Assembly (NCBI GenBank): GCA_027625915.1
Contig: JANTQA010000070.1
Span: 14,885,001 to 14,949,000, forward strand
Length of the DNA stretch: 64,000 bases
Direction of reading: 5' to 3'
DNA from: Anaeramoeba flamelloides
Lineage: Eukaryota; Metamonada; Anaeramoebidae
How positions within the stretch are numbered: position 1 is the first letter of the stretch; every line of letters starts with the position of its first letter. Below the pieces are notes generated by a model. That model made no database searches, was not told where the DNA came from, and was given only the letters and a program-made list of their open reading frames with translations. This document shows, in pieces, positions 33,364 through 45,687 of this stretch. The translations under genes were made by a program, and so were the position numbers.

Positions 33364-34110
33364 GTTTTTTTTTTATTTTCATAAAAAATAATCTTTGTTA
33401 GTGGGGGTATTTGTTAATTGACAATACCAAATTGAATTTAATATTAATACCAATCAAATCAATGACTTGGGTATTTATTTCTAAATATGTTGGATGAAAT
33501 ATTCCCAAAAAAAATAAAAAGGAAAATAGAACCTTTTTGTCATAAACAATGTAGACCAATTCCAATAAAATTAGAAATATAGAAAGGGTACAAATGATTT
33601 TTTTACAATAAAATGTAGTTATATGTATTCAATTCTATTTGAAATTTTGTTGAGATTTAACTTCTTTGGAAAAAGTTGTTTGATTAAAAAGAAAATAATA
33701 AACATTACTTTAAACCCTTAAAAATATCAGATAAAAATGATCTCAGAAAATTTAATATCTTTTATTTATGTAATAAAATACTGAAGTAACAAATTGAAAC
33801 ATTACCAATAATTAATTTGTTAATGATTTTGTAGATTTAAATACTTTTTTGAAGATTTGGTTTACGGTCAGTTTCACTTTTAAGGCACAAACTTTCAACG
33901 AAATTTAAGGCACAATAAAAATCTCAAATTAAAGCACAAAATTCAAATTCTAGTAAAAATAAATTGTAAAATAAAAAATTCCAAATTTTGTGCCTTATTT
34001 TGAGATTTTTTTGTACCTTAAATTTTGTTGAAAGTTTGTGCCTTAAAAGTGAAACTGACTGTAATAAATAGATTTTTAAATATATTAGCTTCAATTTATT
34101 GGGGATCGTT
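33364..34110. mobile_element. 585-bp TIR element family, decayed copy with MITE insertion
   Basis: The interior matches the two copies at 34118 and 34716 (CATAAAAAATAATCTTTGTTAG, GGATGAAATATTCCCAAAA, TATCTTTTATTTATGTAAT). The left end is replaced by (TA)n at 33338-33361. The right third is interrupted by a family 1 MITE and its terminus is diverged. Confidence 0.7.
33865..34061. mobile_element. MITE family 1, copy 10
   Basis: Left end CGGTCAG (one change), complete, TA borders, reverse centre. Inserted in a 585-bp TIR element. Confidence 0.9.
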
Positions 34111-34117
34111 ATATATA

Positions 34118-34705
34118 AGGTATTTCCAAAAAAGTGGGGCATTTTATACTACATTTCATAAAAAATAGTCTTTGTTAGTGGTAGTATTCATTAATTGATG
34201 ATACCAAATTAAGTTTAATATTAATACCAATTGAATAAATGGTTAAGGTATTTATTTTAAAATAAGTTGGATGAAATATTTTCAAAAAATGAAAAAAAAA
34301 TACATAGTACTTTTTTTGGTGAAAACAATATACGACCAATTTTTCTAAAAAAACTGTAAATATGGAAAGGTTACAAATGATTTTTTAAACAATAAAATAC
34401 AGTTATATGTTTTCAATTCTATTTGAAAATTTGTTGTGATTAAAAAGTTATGAAAACGGGTTTTTCAAACAAAAAAGAAAATAATAAACACCAATTTTAG
34501 CACCTAAAAAATATCAGATAAAATCGAGATCAGAAAATTTAATATCTTTTATTTAAGTAATACAATACTAAGAAACAAATTGAATTATTATCAAGAATCG
34601 ATAAATGGTAGTTAATGATTTTGGATGTTTAAATGCTTTTTTATAGATTGTGTTTTTAAAAGCTATATTTTAAAATAAATTTGCCCCACTTTATTGGAAA
34701 TAGCT
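34118..34705. mobile_element. Non-autonomous TIR element, family 2, copy 1
   Basis: Left end AGGTATTTCCAAAAAAGTGG, right end CCACTTTATTGGAAATAGCT, TA on both sides, 588 bp. Internal open frames are short and antisense-like, so no protein is supported. Confidence 0.8.
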
Positions 34706-34715
34706 TATATATATA

Positions 34716-35297
34716 AGGTATTTCCAAAAAAGTGGGGTATTTTTTTTTACATTTCATAAAAAATAATCTTTTTTAGTAATGGTAATCATTAATCAACTAT
34801 ACCAAATTAAGTTTAATATTTAAAATGATTGAATCAACCACTTATATATTTAATTCAAAGCACATTAATTGAAATATTCCCAAAAAATGAAAAAAAAAAT
34901 AGCACATTTTTTGGTAAAAGCAATTTACAACCAATTTCAATAAAAAACCGGAAATATGGAAAGGTAACAGATGATTTTTTAAACAAAAAAACGCATTTAT
35001 ATGTTTTTAATTCTATTGCAAATTTTGTTGAGATTATACAAGTTATGAAAATATTTTTTTCGATCAAAAAGAAAATAATAAACACCAATTTTCACCATAA
35101 AAAAATATCCGATAAAATCGAGATCATTAATTTTAATATATTTTATTTCTGCAATACAATACTAAGAAACAAATTGAATTATTATCAAGAATCTATAAAT
35201 GGTGGTTAATGATTTTATATATTTAAATCCTTTTTTGAAGATTGAGTTACATAAATATATTTTAAAATAAATTTGCCCCACATTCTTGGAAATAGCT
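34716..35297. mobile_element. Non-autonomous TIR element, family 2, copy 2
   Basis: 582 bp, the same termini and TA borders, in tandem with copy 1 and separated by a few TA dinucleotides. The left arm GGTATTTCCAAAAAAGTGGG is identical to that of copy 1. An open frame at 34829-35209 is only the element interior. Confidence 0.8.
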
Positions 35298-36883
<1,586 letters not shown>

Positions 36884-36896
36884 CTAAAATTTTATA

Positions 36897-37092
36897 CAGT
36901 CAGTTTCACTTTTAAGGCACAAACTTTCAACGAAATTTAAGGCAAAAAAAATCTCAAATTAAAGCACAAAATTTGGAATTTTATTTTTTACAATTTATTT
37001 TTACTAGAATTTGAATTTTGTGCCTTAATTTGAGATTTTGCTTGTGCCTTAAATTTCGTTGAAAGTTTGTACCTTAAAAGTGAAACTGACTG
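36897..37092. mobile_element. MITE family 1, copy 11
   Basis: Complete, TA borders, forward centre, immediately right of the (AAT)n tract. Confidence 0.9.
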
Positions 37093-37636
37093 TAAATAAA
37101 ACATAAAAAATAATATTTATCAAAAGAAACTTCAAAAACACACTCAATATATCACAAAAAATAACAAATAACAAATAACTAAAAAATCCTGAATCTAACA
37201 AAAAAAAATTATATATTAACAACCAAAATCAAAACTATTTTGAATCAAAATTAAATAATTTTCCCAAATCTTTATTTTTGTTAATTTTTCGAAATATCAT
37301 CAAAAATTAAATATTAATTATATCCGAAGCCACCATCAACTAATTGTATCTATTTTTTAACACAAAGAAACTTAAAAATAAAATTCTACAAACATCTAAA
37401 AAAATTCAGATAAAAATCAACAGATTAACTCACTCGAAAAACAAAAAACAATAAACATAACAAAAACTAGTCTATAAATCAAAACTATTCATAAAAACAA
37501 TACAAGTGTAGTATCATTATTTAAATTTTCAAAAATTAAAAAAATGTCAAAATTGATGGAATTTCATTTTGATTAAAATACAAATATATTCAAATTGTGT
37601 GAAATATATAAAAAAATAATAAATTGATACCAATTA
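37093..37636. other. Non-coding spacer
   Basis: A-rich on the plus strand, no gene supported. Confidence 0.4.
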
Positions 37637-37833
37637 CAGTCAGTTTCACTTTTAAGGCACAAACTTTCAACGAAATTTAAGGCACAAGCAAAATCTCAAA
37701 TTAAAGCACAAAAATCAAATTCTAGTAAAAATAAATTGTAAAAAATAAAATTCCAAATTTTGTGCTTTAATTTGAGATTTTTTTGTGCCTTAAATTTCGT
37801 TGAAAGTTTGTGCCTTAAAAGTGAAACTGACTG
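37637..37833. mobile_element. MITE family 1, copy 12
   Basis: Complete, TA borders, reverse centre. Confidence 0.9.
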
Positions 37834-38116
37834 TATTTAAATAAAACTACTATATAATCAATTTAGATTTGACAATATTATGATAATCATCCATCGAATT
37901 TTAATAGTCTTTTAATTCTCACAATTTTAAAACAACAAAATCTCTATTGAATTTAAATCACAAAGATATTTTTAAAATTAAGGAAAAAATACAGTATTCA
38001 ATTAAATTCAATAATAAAAAAATAAATACTAAAAGATCTAGTCTAATTTGAGATTAATCCTTTCAACAAAATTATGATGAAAATTTGTGTCAATAAAGTG
38101 GAACTGATTAAATTTC

Positions 38117-38165
38117 ATTTCTACTTTAGTAGAAATGATAGACCATCTTTAGATGACCTGATATA
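38117..38165. repeat. Twin-palindrome motif, copy 2 (inverted)
   Basis: TTTCTACTTTAGTAGAAA followed by GACCATCTTTAGATGACC, the reverse complement of the motif at 20229-20279 with a few changes that keep both stems. Confidence 0.75.
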
Positions 38166-38399
38166 CAGCTGTTACATGGTCAGATTAAAATTTTAACCAT
38201 ATTAAAACCAAATGTTGATATAAATTAAACAAGATTTAGATCTTAATAATCAAAAAATATATAAAAATAACTCATATACATAAATAAATAACTATTAAAC
38301 ATTCACTTATTATCTGATCAAAAAAAAAAAATCCCTCCATTGACGAAATATTAATATAATTTCTTTATTAATGATAATAAACAAAGTGTATCACCAGTT

Positions 38400-38830
38400 A
38401 AGATTATGTCAAAGTTGATCACTCTTCTGGCACACAATTTCGGTGATACGACAACTCAAATCTTACATATAAGCAGAAGTAGATTACCGACAAAGTTACG
38501 GTCCTGTTAGTGCAAAAAAGTTGTTTTAGACATTTTGAAATTAGTACTGATAAAAGTTGTTGATAAGACAAGTTAATCACACTTAAGCACCGAAGATTGA
38601 TTCTTGGACAACTACAAATTAATCATGTTCTTAGGGCACAGAAGAAGTAGGTTATTCAAATTAGAAAGTTTCTGGGCCCGCACAAGTTGATTAATTACAA
38701 GTTGATCATTCTTTGGACACACAAGTTGATAAGGTCAAAGTTGATATAGACAATTTAATGCTTTTGGCACAGAAGTTGATTATGCTAATTTGATGTTTCT
38801 TTTGCACACAGAGGTTGATTTCAACAAATT
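38400..38830. repeat. Degenerate tandem array of GTTGAT and GGCACAGAAG words
   Basis: Repeated AAGTTGATNNNNCTTNTGGCACA-like units with variable spacing, for example 38410, 38545, 38700, 38725, 38760 and 38800. Noticeably less A/T-rich than its surroundings. CACTTCTGTGCCA at 18338-18370 is the inverse word. No coding pattern seen. Confidence 0.6.
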
Positions 38831-39530
38831 AAATAGTTGTAAAAATGAAAATTTTTTAATTTAATTTTAATTGTTTTTTTTTTTTTTTTCATTTTAAGGA
38901 GGAAGAACAGGGAGGGAAATGATGGGTGGATCAATAATCAGTAAATATATTTATATATAGATCTCATTCGAGAAGGGAAAATTTTCAAAACTAATTTTAA
39001 GTATTATAGAGAATACACAAAACTAGAGTACCTTTGAATTAGAATCATCAAATGTGCATTGGATTAGAATCATCAAATGTGCATTGGATTAGTTTTGGAG
39101 ATCAAATGTTTTTTTTATTTTTTTCGAAATAGTCAAAGTCATTGTTTTTGTTTTGGTTACTATGAAAGTTTTTTTTTTTGATTTTATTTAATAGGAATAT
39201 TAAAGTATGGTTGTTGGTATTCTTTTTGGAAGTAAGAAAAAAACTTTTTTAATTGTAAAAGTTAAGAGGAGAAAAGTCAATATTTTGCAGTATATTTGAG
39301 ATCATTTTTTTGATTGGGGTTTTGGTGTGCTGAGAATAATTCTTTAGTATGTTGTTTATGGGAAAAAGGACAACATCTTTCATTTTTTTTAAAAATTGAA
39401 AAAAAATGTTCTTTGTTTGAGTTAAAACTACATGAAATGATTAATTCTGTATTTTTTGATATTTTTTTCCTTCTTTTTGGTTTTTTTTTTTTTTTTCACA
39501 AGAACAATCCTAAAGAATAATTAACAGATA
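38831..39530. other. Non-coding region
   Basis: Contains a short direct duplication, TAGAATCATCAAATGTGCAT at about 39040 and 39066. An open frame at 39314-39520 is T-rich at its end and unrecognised. Confidence 0.4.
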
Positions 39531-39725
39531 CAGTCAGTACCATTTTTAAGGCACAATTTTCAACGAGAAATTAAAGCACAAAAAAAATCTCAAATTTAAG
39601 CACAAAATTCAAATTCTAGAAAAAATAATTTTGTGTAAAACAAAATTCCAAAAAAAATGTAACTAATTTTGAGATTTTTTTGTGCCCTAATTTCTCGATT
39701 TAAATTGTGCCTTAAATGGGACTGA

Positions 39726-39728
<3 letters not shown>
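39531..39728. mobile_element. MITE family 1, divergent copy 13
   Basis: Ends CAGTCAGTACCATTTTTAAG and GGGACTGACTG. Both arms differ from the rest in a compensating way (AACGAGAAATTAA against TTAATTTCTCGATT), so it is an older or distinct subfamily. A (TA)n tract follows. Confidence 0.8.
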
Positions 39729-39759
<31 letters not shown>

Positions 39760-39761
<2 letters not shown>

Positions 39762-39955
39762 ATAAAACTGGGAAATTGTAATGTTTTCCCTAGCTAAAGT
39801 TACTTTTCTAATCCGGAATGGGAGTTACAAAGGAAAAAAATCAAGTGGTTACTTACTAATACTGAGATACTCAAACAAGACAGTATGAGTGACTTGAAAA
39901 TAAAAAAAAAAAAAAAAAAAAAAAGTAAAAGCAATGGCTAAATTAAGCAGGAGAA

Positions 39956-39993
<38 letters not shown>

Positions 39994-40382
39994 ATCAAAG
40001 AGAAAGGAAAGAGCAACTTTAAAACAACTACCTCTCAACTGACCATTCGTGATCGCTTTAAACTAATAATCAACAAAATAATAAACCAAAGCATCGTCAT
40101 TGAGATTTTGAGTGTTCTTATTGTAAACCTGGCATTGGGTTTCTTCGATTTCTTCAATTTCTTCGATTTTTTCGTTGAATTTTTTACCAATTGCCTTTAT
40201 TTTATAATTTTTTTTATTTTTGTTTCTTAGTTTGCTTTTTTCTTTTCATTTGTTTTTTCTTTTGTTTTTTTTTTTAATTTTTCTTTTCAAACTTTACTTT
40301 TTGTTTTTCAGACTTCAAAAAAAAAAAAAGGGAAATTTTCCGATTCAAAATAGTTTTTTATTCTTACTCAACTAAATTGCTA
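39760..40382. other. Spacer with an unrecognised small open frame
   Basis: An ATG at 39934 opens a frame to 40230: a Lys tract from A runs, then TTSQLTIRDRFKLIINKI and a hydrophobic stretch (SIVIEILSVLIVNLALGFF) followed by Phe/Asp repeats from GATTTCTTC units. No family recognised; it may be chance. Confidence 0.3.
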
Positions 40383-40581
40383 CAGTCGGTTTCACTTTTT
40401 AAGGCACAAACTTTCAACGAAATTTAAGGCACAATAAAAATCTCAAATTAAGGCACAAAATTTGTAATAATTTTTTTTACAATTTATTTTTACTAGAATC
40501 TGAATTTTGTGCCTTAATTTGAGATTTTTTTTGTGCCTAAAATTTCGATGAAAGTTTGTGCCTTAAAAGTGAAACTGACTG
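40383..40581. mobile_element. MITE family 1, copy 14
   Basis: Ends CAGTCGG and CTGACTG, TA borders, forward centre. Confidence 0.9.
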
Positions 40582-40603
40582 TAATTTACCATTAGTAATA
40601 CAG

Positions 40604-41015
40604 GGCTGTCGATTAGGTTTTTTTTTTAATTTAAAAGAATTGAGTATAATTTATCGATTTTACTCCATTCTTTTAAATTAAAAAAACCTAGACAGCGTCG
40701 CTTAGGTTTTCCAAAATTCAAAAGAGTAGAGTAAAATCAATAGATTTTTCTCAATTCTTATAAATTCTAGAAAATCGCCGTTAGGTTTTCTCGAGTTTTC
40801 TGTTTATTTGGAAAATCGATAGATTTTCAAAATAAAACTGAAAACCTCTTGAGAAAACCGCCTTTTGATTTTTTTTAATTTCTCAAATTAAAAAAAACCT
40901 AGGCACTCTACGACAGCGTCGCTTAGGTTTTCCAAAATTCGAAAGAATAGAATAAAATCAATAGATTTTATTCAATTCTTTTAAATTAAAAAAAAAACCG
41001 CCGTTAGGTTTTTTT
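40604..41015. repeat. Cluster of long imperfect hairpins with GC-rich junctions
   Basis: TTAGGTTTT and AAAACCTA words flank A/T arms ending in ATCGATTTTA or ATCAATAGATTTT. GACAGCGTCGCTTAGGTTTT occurs at about 40693 and 40911, and CGCCGTTAGGTTTT at about 40777 and 41000. The first hairpin is about 40615-40690. It lies exactly between two MITEs and encodes no protein. Confidence 0.75.
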
Positions 41016-41023
41016 TACTTTTA

Positions 41024-41221
41024 CAGTCAGTTTCACTTTTAAGGCACAAACTTTCAACGAAATTTAAGGCACAAAAAAAATCTCAAATTAAGGCACAAAA
41101 TTTGTATTATTTTTTTTGACAATTTATTTTTACTAGAATTTGAATTTTGTGCTTTAATTTGAGATTTTTTTTGTGCTTTAAATTTCGTTGAAAGTTTGTG
41201 CCTTAAAAGTGAAACTGACTG
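41024..41221. mobile_element. MITE family 1, copy 15
   Basis: Complete, TA borders, forward centre. Closest in its centre to copy 14 (TTTGTATTATTTTTTTT-type). Confidence 0.9.
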
Positions 41222-41429
41222 TAACTTAATTCCATTAACCACTTTAATAAAATTTTTTATTATAAAAACACTCTCAACTTTTGAATATCGAAAATATTTT
41301 TTGAAATTACTGTGTACTTTTTTTATTTTTTTTTGGAAAAATTGGAGTTGAGAAAAGCTTGAAATCAAAGAATAAATTAATATATTAATTTAGAATATTT
41401 TTTCAGAGAGTTTATCTTTTTTAGTTTAA

Positions 41430-42055
41430 GGGACTAGTATTTTTTCAAAAGAAATTTTTGATGAAACTGAATTTTTGAAGATAAAATTTTTAAAGTAAAG
41501 GTTTAAAATATCAAAAACTGTTTGTATACTTGCTCAAAATGAATTTCAAGTTTTTTCAAGTCAAATTTATTCAAAAATTTCAATAACTTTCCAATATAGA
41601 ACTTCAAAAAAAACATACCAAATCCTTTCAATTTTTACACTAAGTTTCCTCTATGATTATTATAATTTAAAGTTTTATATTGGAAAGTATTCAAATAATT
41701 TGTTGAATTTTTTTATTTTTTTTATTTTTTAGAGATTTTTTTACAATTTGAATTTTTTTTTAATTATGAACAAAACGAAGTCTTTTACTAGAATTCAATT
41801 ATGGGAAGAATGGAATAGTTTTAAAAAGAGACGAAATCAAAAAAATTACTTTGATAATAATGAGAGAATTCAATGAAGAAATTAGTAAAAATTTTAATTT
41901 CAGGTACGATGATAATAGTTTACTTAAAAACAATGAAATTTCTTTCAGGTCAGAGAAAAAGGGAAAAGAGATGACTTATTTTGGAATACTAAACCAAATT
42001 TAGATGTTGATTTTATGATTAGAAGGAAAAGAAAAAGAAATAATTTACAACTAAT

Positions 42056-42088
<33 letters not shown>

Positions 42089-43402
42089 AAAACAAACAAG
42101 AACTTTTAAATCAAATTTTAAAATCAATTAAAAAGGGTCATGGTTATACAGATATAGTAGAATATGTAAAAATCAATAGAAAATTTTATTACAAATATTT
42201 GAAGAAAGTTGGTTTCTATTATGATGTTTTCGCATTAAATTTATTGAAAAGGTATTGTAAAATTTTACAAAACAAAAAAAATTACAATTGGTTTTGACGG
42301 TAGATATTCTTCAAGAAGGGGTGCAAAAGAATGTTCGGTATCTTTTATAGTTTTAGATGGTTGTTCTGATTTGGAAGGTAAAGTTTTATTATGTATTAGT
42401 TGTAAAAAATCAAAACAAGATAAAAAGAAAAACAATTTTTTTTATAAAGTCAAGTTGAATTCAAAACAATTAGAGTGCTTTTTAGAAGAAAAGGGTTTAG
42501 CTATTTTAAAAAAATATGATATTCAAATCGGAACAATTTGTCATGATAGAGATGCAAGTGCATTTTTAATTGTAAAAAAAATTTTTTTGGTGAAAAAAAC
42601 TATTGAAACTTGGGATACAAATCATTTTTTTATTTGTTATAAGAATTATCTACAAAAAGGAGAATGAAACACAAATGTCTTAAAGAACTCATGACATGTT
42701 TTGGTATGAAACAGATATTTATCAAGAGGTTTGTTGATTGGATTTTTATATTCTTTGAAAAATGCGAATTTCGACCTTGAGGAATGTAAAAGAATTATTC
42801 TCAAATTCATTAATCATGCTCAAGGAAATCATGATAAGTGTATAAAATCAATGTATAAAGGTAAAAGTGAATATGAGTTCTTAAATCCAAATTCTGAAAA
42901 ACTAAAAAAAAAAACCAAAATAAATGGTAAAAAAAATTCACTTGAAAATCGAAAAAAAATCACTCAAGAAGCTACAAATTTTTTTTAGAAGAAATCAATA
43001 TGTTCATGAAAGTCAAAGCACCATTTTTAATTTATTTATATTGAACAAATCTTAATGAATCCTTTAATTCCAAATTGGCAAAAAAAATACCTAAATCAAA
43101 AAATTTCCACAAATCATATTATTTGAGGTCTTTGTATTGTTGGTTTAGTTGGAATAAAGAACTCCAAACGGGTGTTTTGATTGAGGATTTGAAGTCTAAT
43201 ACTAAAGAAAATTCAGAAACTAAAAAAAAAATTAAAAACGAAAAGAAAAAGTTTCGTTCTTATAAAAAAAATAAATAAAACTCACAGGTTACTTTTTTAA
43301 TTAGAATTTTTTTAATGTTTTTGAGATAATATATTAATTTAAATCATCCTTACCAACAACATACTGAACCCTTATATGTTGTTGTCGAGAGAAACTAGTC
43401 CC
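41430..43402 (+). mobile_element. Kolobok-like DNA transposon with TTAA duplication
   Basis: The left boundary is TTAA|GGGACTAGT (41426-41438) and the right boundary ACTAGTCCC|TTAA (43394-43406), an exact inverted pair flanked by the tetranucleotide TTAA, as known for Kolobok elements. It encloses a rightward transposase with several frame changes. 1973 bp. Confidence 0.75.
41766..43278 (+). pseudogene. Kolobok-like DDE transposase, decayed
   Basis: Opens at the ATG of 41766 (MNKTKSFTRIQLWEEW). Later segments: ITIGFDGRYSSRRGAKECS (about 42283), a DG..S.RG.KE block containing the first catalytic Asp; LNSKQLECFLEEKGL (about 42450); TICHDRDASAF (about 42535), second Asp; and TWDTNHFF (about 42610). 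Then come FINHAQGNHDKCIKSMY (about 42810), the H..G.H..C block, and ESFNSKLAKKIPKSK plus FHKSYYLRSLYCW (about 43060-43140) near the C-terminus. This order matches the Kolobok/Mutator-like transposase domain. Breaks occur in the poly-A at 42060-42087, near 42255, near 42665 and near 42990. AG before GTACGATG near 41903 may mark a short intron. Confidence 0.65.
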
Positions 43403-44471
43403 TTAACTTTTTTTTAATTTTACCATTTAAAACTAAAAAAAACATTTGAAGACCTAATTAGAGCCTTTTGTGAAAATAAAATTCTCATAATTTAGAATTT
43501 ATTTTTAGTAAATGAGTTAAAACAAGATAGTGATTCCAAAAATATACATAATTTCAAGTGTGAATTTAATGATTTTGGCAAAACATGTTTGCAAGAAAAA
43601 GTTAAATTGAAACTGTATTTATTTTTATTTTATCATTTAGTTTTTTTAATTGTATTAATGGCAAGTATTTGATCAATTTTTTCATTTTTAGTGTTTTTTG
43701 GGTTGTGGGGACATATAATGCTCGTCAAAAAAAAGGAAAATAAAATAATTTCAATGAATTCAAATTTATGAATACTCTCAGTTGAAAAATAAATGTAATA
43801 AAATTTGCAATTAACATTCCAAAAAAGTAAGAAAAGAGATTTAAAGGAAAAATTAAAATTTCCAAATTTATTGAAAATCTTTGGTTTTTCATTCTGCTTT
43901 CAGAATTGTTGAATTTGATGATCTTGGTCTTTGGCTAGTGATAAATCCCAATAAATTGAATAAAAGTTTTAGTTCAATTTCCCCTTTTTGTAATCTCGTG
44001 GCTCAACTTTTAAAACATAGGAAGAGAAAGAATCCTTTTGAAAGTCAAACCAAAATTTACAAAGTTTCTTCACACTTAAATTAACCCAATTAGAATACTT
44101 GAATCAAAGCTTGTGTAAAAAAATTTGTAAACTGGAAAATGAAGTGAAAATTTAATGATATTTCTTTTAATTTATCAGTATATTTAAATAATTGGATCTT
44201 TTAACAAATGAATTTAAACACTAGAAGGTCATTGGTCTCATTGGTTGGGATTTTCGACAGCCCCAAATACTGGCATTTGTAGAAGAAATTGAAATAATTT
44301 TCACTTGATTTTCAATTTCCTTTTTCAAACAAAGCCACAAATCACAACACTCTTTGAAAACTCTCAATGTATGGAAAAGAAAAATATGAAAAAGGAAGTG
44401 AAAATTTTTTCCCATTTAGAATTCAAATACCAGTTAGAACGAATACTACATTTTTTTTTCCAAAATATCTA
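43403..44471. other. Non-coding region
   Basis: No supported gene. 43881-44084 is an open frame (FRIVEFDDLGLWLVINPNK) whose first codon is not ATG. 44221-44340 is locally richer in G+C (TCATTGGTCTCATTGGTTGG). Neither is recognised. Confidence 0.35.
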
Positions 44472-45172
44472 CAGTGGTGTAACTAACCCATGTTAACAAC
44501 CTCTAACCCGTAACAAAAATCTAACCGATGTTTATCTTGGAAGCTACTTTTTTTGGCTTTAAAATTCATGTGTACATACTGTTAGTTGCAAAATAAAAAG
44601 ATCCAAATTTTCATTTAGCTTTCCTAAAAACACATCTCTCAATAATTAATATCAAACATCAAAAGTCCCAATTCTCTCAGATGGAAATTAATGATTTAAG
44701 GTGATTTTTTGAAATCAAAGTTCGAAATGTAACATGATTATTAAAATCTTTTTTGGAAAGCTGAATGAAAATTTTGTTCCATTTATTTTGCAACAAATAG
44801 TACTTGGTTTAAATCTAAACCTATTTTTGTTGTTCAATCTTGAATTAAATCAATGGATTTATAAATATTTAATAATTTTGTTTCAACTATTTCGGGATAT
44901 TCTCAAAATTTGAGAGAATAAAAGAGTGTTTTTATAAAAATTCTAAAAATTAAATTTTTCTCATTTTTTTTGGCAAAAAATTACATTTTAATCTTTCAGT
45001 ATCTTCATAATTCTTTTTTAAGATTTATTTAAAGAAGATTATAACACGTTTATGAGTTGTTTCAAACTGATTAACAATGTTTCTTATTCATATCATGTTA
45101 ATCAATAATTTAAACAAGGGTAAAATTTTTGTAATGGGTTAAATTCAAAAACATGGATTAGTTACACCACTG
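44472..45172. mobile_element. TIR element family 3, copy 1, carrying a nested element
   Basis: Left end CAGTGGTGTAACTAACCCAT, right end ATGGATTAGTTACACCACTG, TA on both sides, 701 bp of which 222 bp are a nested insertion. The interior (GGCTTTAAAATTCATGTGTA; GTTCAATCTTGAATTAAATC) matches the inverted copy at 53139-53614. No coding capacity. Confidence 0.85.
44579..44800. mobile_element. TIR element family 4, nested copy
   Basis: Ends CTGTTAGTTGCAAAATAAA and TTTATTTTGCAACAAATAG with TA on both sides. The corresponding spot in the family 3 copy at 53.5 kb (GTAAATACTTGG on the inverse strand) is empty. A second copy lies at 52663. Confidence 0.85.
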
Positions 45173-45479
45173 TAATTTCGCTAATTATTTTGTCAATCAT
45201 CAACTGTAAAACCTAAAGATTAATTCACTATGTTTGGTTAATTTTTGTTGTTCTCTTCTTCTATGTAAAATTGTATTTTGTTCGTAGAAATTATTGAAGG
45301 AAAATATTGGGATATTCATAACTAAAATTTTTGTGAGTTTATCAAATGATGTGTCAAATTATCAACCAAATGTTTGAAAAGTGTCTTTTCATCGTAACAA
45401 AAAATTATGATTGTTTAAATGGAAAATGAGAATAAATTAGGTATTTGCATTTTTTTTCAATTTTTTTCACTTTGTGATA
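45173..45479. other. Non-coding spacer
   Basis: No gene or recognised repeat. Confidence 0.4.
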
Positions 45480-45687
45480 CTGTTTTATTCCGAATCTGAA
45501 AAATTAAATTTTTATTTAATTTTTCATACTTTCATTAATACTAAATATTTATTAATTATCAAATAATTATTCACCAAACTTAATAGAGATAGTTTCTGTG
45601 TTTCTTCTCTTATTTTGTTAAATTTTTACTCAGAAAGCAAGGGAAAATGAAATAAAAAATTTTTAGAGGTTTACAAGAATTTATCAG
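45480..45687. mobile_element. Short TIR element family 5, copy 1
   Basis: Starts CTGTTTTATTCCGAATCTG and ends AAGAATTTATCAG, with TA on both sides. The interior CTCAGAAAGCAAGGGAAAAT and CACCAAACTTAATAGAGATA is the reverse complement of 54405-54618. Confidence 0.7.

Noticed and set aside
34829..35209. 126-residue open frame
   Set aside because: It lies wholly inside a TIR element. The sister copy at 34118 does not preserve the frame and no motif is seen.
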